Positions 60,441 through 64,000 of a stretch of DNA of 64,000 bases are shown here, piece by piece (positions within the stretch are counted from its first letter, which is position 1; each line of letters begins with the position of its first letter). The notes under the pieces were generated by a model. It searched no databases and was not told the origin of the DNA. It saw nothing but the letters and a program-made list of their open reading frames with translations. The DNA comes from Haematobia irritans (lineage: Eukaryota > Arthropoda > Insecta > Diptera > Muscidae): the NCBI RefSeq assembly GCF_050003625.1, contig NW_027445852.1:372001-436000 (forward strand), read 5' to 3'. Made by a program: the position numbers and the translations under genes.

Positions 60441-63400
60441 ATTTAAGGAGTTATGGCCACAATAAGTTTTTCATATAAAAATTTCAATTTTTTGAGGATT
60501 GTCATCAAAATTTTGATTTTGTGGGAGTGATCACGAATTGAGGTCCTTTTGGCTCTAGGACGCATATTTAAGGAGTTATGGCCCAAAATAAGTTTTTCAT
60601 ATAAAAATTTCATTTTTTTGAGGATTTTCATCAAAATTTTGATTTTTTGGGGATGGTCACGAATTGAGGTCCTTTTGGCTCTAGGACGCATATTTAAGGA
60701 GTTATGGCCAAAATAAGTTTTTCATATAAAAATTTCAATTTTTTGAGGATTTTCGTCGAAATTTGGATTTTTAGGGGGTGGTCACGAATTGAGGTCCTTT
60801 TGGCTCTAGGACGCATATTTAAGGAGTTATGGCCCAAAATAAGTTTTTCATATAAAAATTTCAATTTTTTGAGGATTTTCGTCGAAATTTGGATTTTTTG
60901 GGGGTGGTCACGAATTGAGGTCCTTTTGGCTCTAGGACGCATATTTAAGGAGTTATGGCCAAAATAAGTTTTTCATATAAAAATTTCAATTTTTTGAGGA
61001 TTTTCGTCGAAATTTGGATTTTGTGGGAGTGATCACGAATTGAGGTCCTTTTGGCTCTAGGACGCATATTTAAGGAGTTATGGCCAAAATAAGTTTTTCA
61101 TATAAAAATTTCAATTTTTTGAGGATTTTCATCAAAATTTTGATTTTTTGGGGGTGGTCACGAATTGAGGTCCTTTTGGCTCTAGGACGCATATTTAAGG
61201 AGTTATGGCCAAAATAAGTTTTTCATATAAAAATTTCAATTTTTTGAGGATTTTCGTCGAAATTTGGATTTTGTGGGAGTGATCACGAATTGAGGTCCTT
61301 TTGGCTCTAGGACGCATATTTAAGGAGTTATGGCCCAAATAAGTTTTTCATATAAAAATTTCAATTTTTTGAGGATTTTCGTCGAAATTTTGATTTTTTG
61401 GGGGTGGTCACGAATTGAGGTCCTTTTGGCTCTAGGACGCATATTTAAGGAGTTATGGCCAAAATAAGTTTTTCATATAAAAATTTCATTTTTTTGAGGA
61501 TTTTCGTCGAAATTTTGATTTTTTGGGGGTGGTCACGAATTGAGGTCCTTTTGGCTCTAGGACGCATATTTAAGGAGTTATGGCCAAAATAAGTTTTTCA
61601 TATAAAAATTTAAATTTTTTGAGGATTTTCATCAAAATTTTGATTTTGTGGGAGTGATCACGAATTGAGGTCCTTTTGGCTCTAGGACGCATATTTAAGG
61701 AGTTATGGCCAAAATAAGTTTTTCATATAAAAATTTAAATTTTTTGAGGATTGTCATCAAAATTTTGATTTTGTGGGAGTGATCACGAATTGAGGTCCTT
61801 TTGGCTCTAGGACGCATATTTAAGGAGTTATGGCCAAAAAAGTTTTTCATATAAAAAGTTCAATTTTTTGAGGATTTTCGTCGAAATTTGGATTTTTTGC
61901 GGGTGGTCACGAATTGAGGTCCTTTTGGCTCTAGGACGCATATTTAAGGAGTTATGGCCAAAATAAGTTTTTCATATAAAAATTTCATTTTTTTGAGGAT
62001 TTTCGTCGAAATTTGGATTTTTTGGGGGTGGTCACGAATTGAGGTCCTTTTGGCTCTAGGAAGCATATTTAAGGAGTTATGGCCAAAATAAGTTTTTCAT
62101 ATAAAAATTTCAATTTTTTGAGGATTTTCATCAAAATTTTGATTTTTTGGGTGTGATCACGAATTGAGGTCCTTTTGGCGCTAGGACGCATATTTAAGGA
62201 GTTATGGCCAAAATAAGTTTTTCATATAAAAATTTCAATTTTTTGAGGATTTTCGTCGAAATTTGGATTTTTTGGGGGTGGTCACGAATTGAGGTCCTTT
62301 TGGCTCTAGGACGCATATCTAAGGAGTTATGGCCAAAATAAGTTTTTCATATAAAAATTTAAATTTTTTGAGGATTTTCATCAAAATTTTGATTTTTTGG
62401 GGATGGTCACGAATTGAGGTCCTTTTGGCTCTAGGACGCATATTTAAGGAGTTATGGCCACAATAAGTTTTTCATATAAAAATTTCATTTTTTGAGGATT
62501 TTCGTCGAAATTTGGATTTTTTGGGGGTGGTCACGAATTGAGGTCCTTTTGGCTCTAGGACGCATATTTAAGGAGTTATGGCCAAAATAAGTTTTTCATA
62601 TAAAATTTTCAATTTTTTGAGGATTTTCATCAAAATTTTGATTTTTTGGGGATGGTCACGAATTGAGGTCCTTTTGGCTCTAGGACGCATATTTAAGGAG
62701 TTATGGCCAAAATAAGTTTTTCATATAAAAATTTCATTTTTTTGAGGATTTTCGTCGAAATTTGGATTTTTTGGGGGTGGTCACGAATTGAGGTCCTTTT
62801 GGCTCTAGGACGCATATTTAAGGAGTTATGGCCAAAATAAGTTTTTCATATAAAAATTTCAATTTTTTGAGGATTTTCGTCGAAATTTGGATTTTTTGGG
62901 GGTGATCACGAATTGAGGTCATTTTGGCTCTAGGACGCATATTTAAGGAGTTATGGCCAAAATAAGTTTTTCATATAAAAATTTCATTTTTTTGAGGATT
63001 TTCGTCGAAATTTGGATTTTTTGGGGGTGGTCACGAATTGAGGTCCTTTTGGCTCTAGGACGCATATTTAAGGAGTTATGGCCAAAATAAGTTTTTCATA
63101 TAAAAATTTAAATTTTCTGAGGATTTTCATCAAAATTTGGATTTTTTGGGGGTGGTCACGAATTGAGGTCCTTTTGGCTCTAGGACGCATATTTAAGGAG
63201 TTATGGCCAAAATAAGTTTTTCATATAAAAATTTCATTTTTTTGAGGATTGTCATCAAAATTTGGATTTTTTGGGGGTGGTCACGAATTGAGGTCCTTTT
63301 GGCTCTAGGACGCATATTTAAGGAGTTATGGCCCAAAATAAGTTTTTCATATAAAAATTTCAATTTTTTGAGGATTTTCGTCGAAATTTGGATTTTTTGG

Positions 63401-64000
63401 GGGTGGTCACGAATTGAGGTCCTTTTGGCTCTAGGACGCATATTTAAGGAGTTATGGCCAAAATAAGTTTTTCATATAAAAATTTCAGTTTTTTGAGGAT
63501 TGTCATCAAAATTTTGATTTTGTGGGAGTGATCACGAATTGAGGTCATTTTGGCTCTGGGACGCATATTTAAGGAGTTATGGCCAAAATAAAATTTTGAT
63601 TTTTTGGGGGTGGTCACGAATTGAGGTCCTTTTGGCGCTAGGACGCATATTTAAGGAGTTATGGCCAAAATAAGTTTTTCATATAAAAATTTCAATTTTT
63701 TGAGGATTGTCATCAAAATTTTGATTTTGTGGGAGTGATCACGAATTGAGGTCCTTTTGGCTCTAGGACGCATATTTAAGGAGTTATGGCCAAAATAAGT
63801 TTTTCATATAAAAATTTCATTTTTTTGAGGATTTTCGTCGAAATTTTGATTTTTTGGGGGTGGTCACGAATTGAGGTCCTTTTGGCTCTAGGACGCATAT
63901 TTAAGGAGTTATGGCCAAAATAAGTTTTTCATATAAAAATTTCATTTTTTTGAGGATTTTCGTCGAAATTTTGATTTTTTGGGGGTGGTCACGAATTGAG
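60441..64000. repeat. Terminal satellite segment, no clear higher-order partner
   Basis: Monomers only, running off the end of the window at m8. Private variants include GGCCAAAAAAGTTTTTC (2 bp shorter) with AAAAAGTTCAATT near 61,845, GGGTGTGATCAC near 62,150, ATATCTAAGG near 62,316, TTTCAGTTTTTTG near 63,484 and an 82 bp monomer near 63,580. Confidence 0.65.
63575..63610. repeat. 82 bp monomer with 43 bp deletion
   Basis: GGCCAAAATA runs directly into AAATTTTGATTTTTTGG. The anchors at 63,536 and 63,618 are 82 bp apart. AAAATA and AAAATT flank the missing stretch, so short A/T homology may have mediated the loss. It removes the TATAAAA and phased A/T-tract region of that unit. Confidence 0.85.

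Larger units (their letters stand above)
1..64000. repeat. Satellite DNA array, ~125 bp monomer, ~515 head-to-tail copies
   Basis: The anchor GAATTGAGG recurs at 11, 136, 261, 385 and so on to 63,993, nearly always 124-126 bp apart. Every copy reads in the same direction; I found no inverted unit on the + strand. No unique sequence interrupts the array, and it runs off both ends of the window. Copy number is estimated from the span divided by 125 after allowing for the indels listed separately. Monomers are largely identical at m1-m75 and more variable at m76-m125. Known biology: arrays of this size and homogeneity are typical of eukaryotic heterochromatin. I do not recognise the family. The insect-like style is only an impression. 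Confidence 0.98.

Noticed and set aside
23873..63466. About 45 open frames of 61-124 codons on both strands with a 42-residue repeating pattern
   Set aside because: They are translations of the satellite itself and overlap on opposite strands. They depend on 126 bp monomers, have no distinct start context and no recognisable domain. I judge them chance frames, not genes.
1..64000. CRISPR array
   Set aside because: The spacing is regular, but the whole 125 bp is repeated. There are no unique spacers between short repeats and no cas genes.
1..64000. Shine-Dalgarno-like AAGGAG followed by TTATGG in every unit, suggesting bacterial genes
   Set aside because: AAGGAGTTATGG looks like a ribosome site before ATG, but the frame after most copies closes at once (ATGGCCAAAATAAG holds TAA in frame in the + 125 bp unit or soon after), and 500 identical sites in a satellite are not gene starts.
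1..64000. Telomere or subtelomere signature
   Set aside because: No TTAGG, TTAGGG or related short telomere repeat runs were seen. The G runs (GGGGG) are single per monomer and separated by 125 bp.
1..64000. Transposon or retroelement insertion in the array
   Set aside because: Every stretch examined is satellite monomer. No target-site duplication, terminal repeat or long coding frame breaks the array.
1..64000. Homology to the Drosophila 1.688 (359 bp family) satellite
   Set aside because: There is a similar flavour (AT-rich, AAATTT tracts, a GTTATGGCC-like block), but the unit length and the landmarks do not line up by eye. I cannot support homology without an alignment.
1..64000. Whole array as an assembly artefact (reads stacked from one repeat)
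   Set aside because: Many private substitutions, indels and one-off junctions separate even the best-matching blocks, which fits a real array. Local copy-number errors at near-identical blocks cannot be excluded from sequence alone.

Overview
The whole 64 kb window is one uninterrupted satellite DNA array. A monomer of about 125 bp (about 34% G+C) is repeated head to tail, always in the same orientation, roughly 515 times from the first base to the last. Neither edge of the array is in the window. I see no gene, RNA gene, transposon, CRISPR array, telomere repeat or unique spacer. Monomer positions (m1 to m125) are counted from the G of GAATTGAGG; the first complete monomer is 11-135.

This layout points to a eukaryotic genome, most likely constitutive heterochromatin (centromeric, pericentromeric or subtelomeric) resolved by long reads. 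The style (AT-rich, AAATTT and TTTTGA tracts, a short GTTATGGCC block) is reminiscent of insect satellites. I do not recognise the family and cannot name the host.

Reading monomer variants as markers gives a nested, mosaic higher-order structure. (1) 1-3,060 holds related blocks with partial repeats. (2) 3,061-12,420 and 12,421-about 22,410 are two tandem copies of a very long unit of about 9.4-10.0 kb (about 75-80 monomers), each containing an internal repeat at a 2,238 bp offset. (3) 22,411-27,209 is heterogeneous, but its 3' part is the first copy of a segment seen again near 38.7 and 43.8 kb. (4) 27,210-30,239 and 30,240-about 33,385 are a tandem 3.03/3.16 kb pair, each holding an 828/953 bp duplication. 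(5) 34.2-37.56 kb recurs at 47.39-51.0 kb. (6) About 38.2-43.3 kb is tandemly repeated at about 43.3-47.4 kb (offset 5,111 falling to 4,736). (7) 49,710-52,705 and 52,706-about 55,955 are a 3.0/3.25 kb tandem pair. (8) 58,856-59,680 and 59,681-about 60,440 are an 825 bp tandem pair whose junction is out of monomer register.

Most short open frames (60-124 codons, overlapping on both strands) are by-products of the repeat: 125 is not a multiple of 3, but monomers with one extra C (GGCCCAAAA) are 126 bp, so a frame can run through two or three units. They are not annotated as genes. The observations most worth following are the long nested higher-order repeats, the paired CG-to-CA variants, the out-of-register junctions, the unequal spread of variation along the monomer, the helically phased A/T tracts and a weak CENP-B-box-like match.
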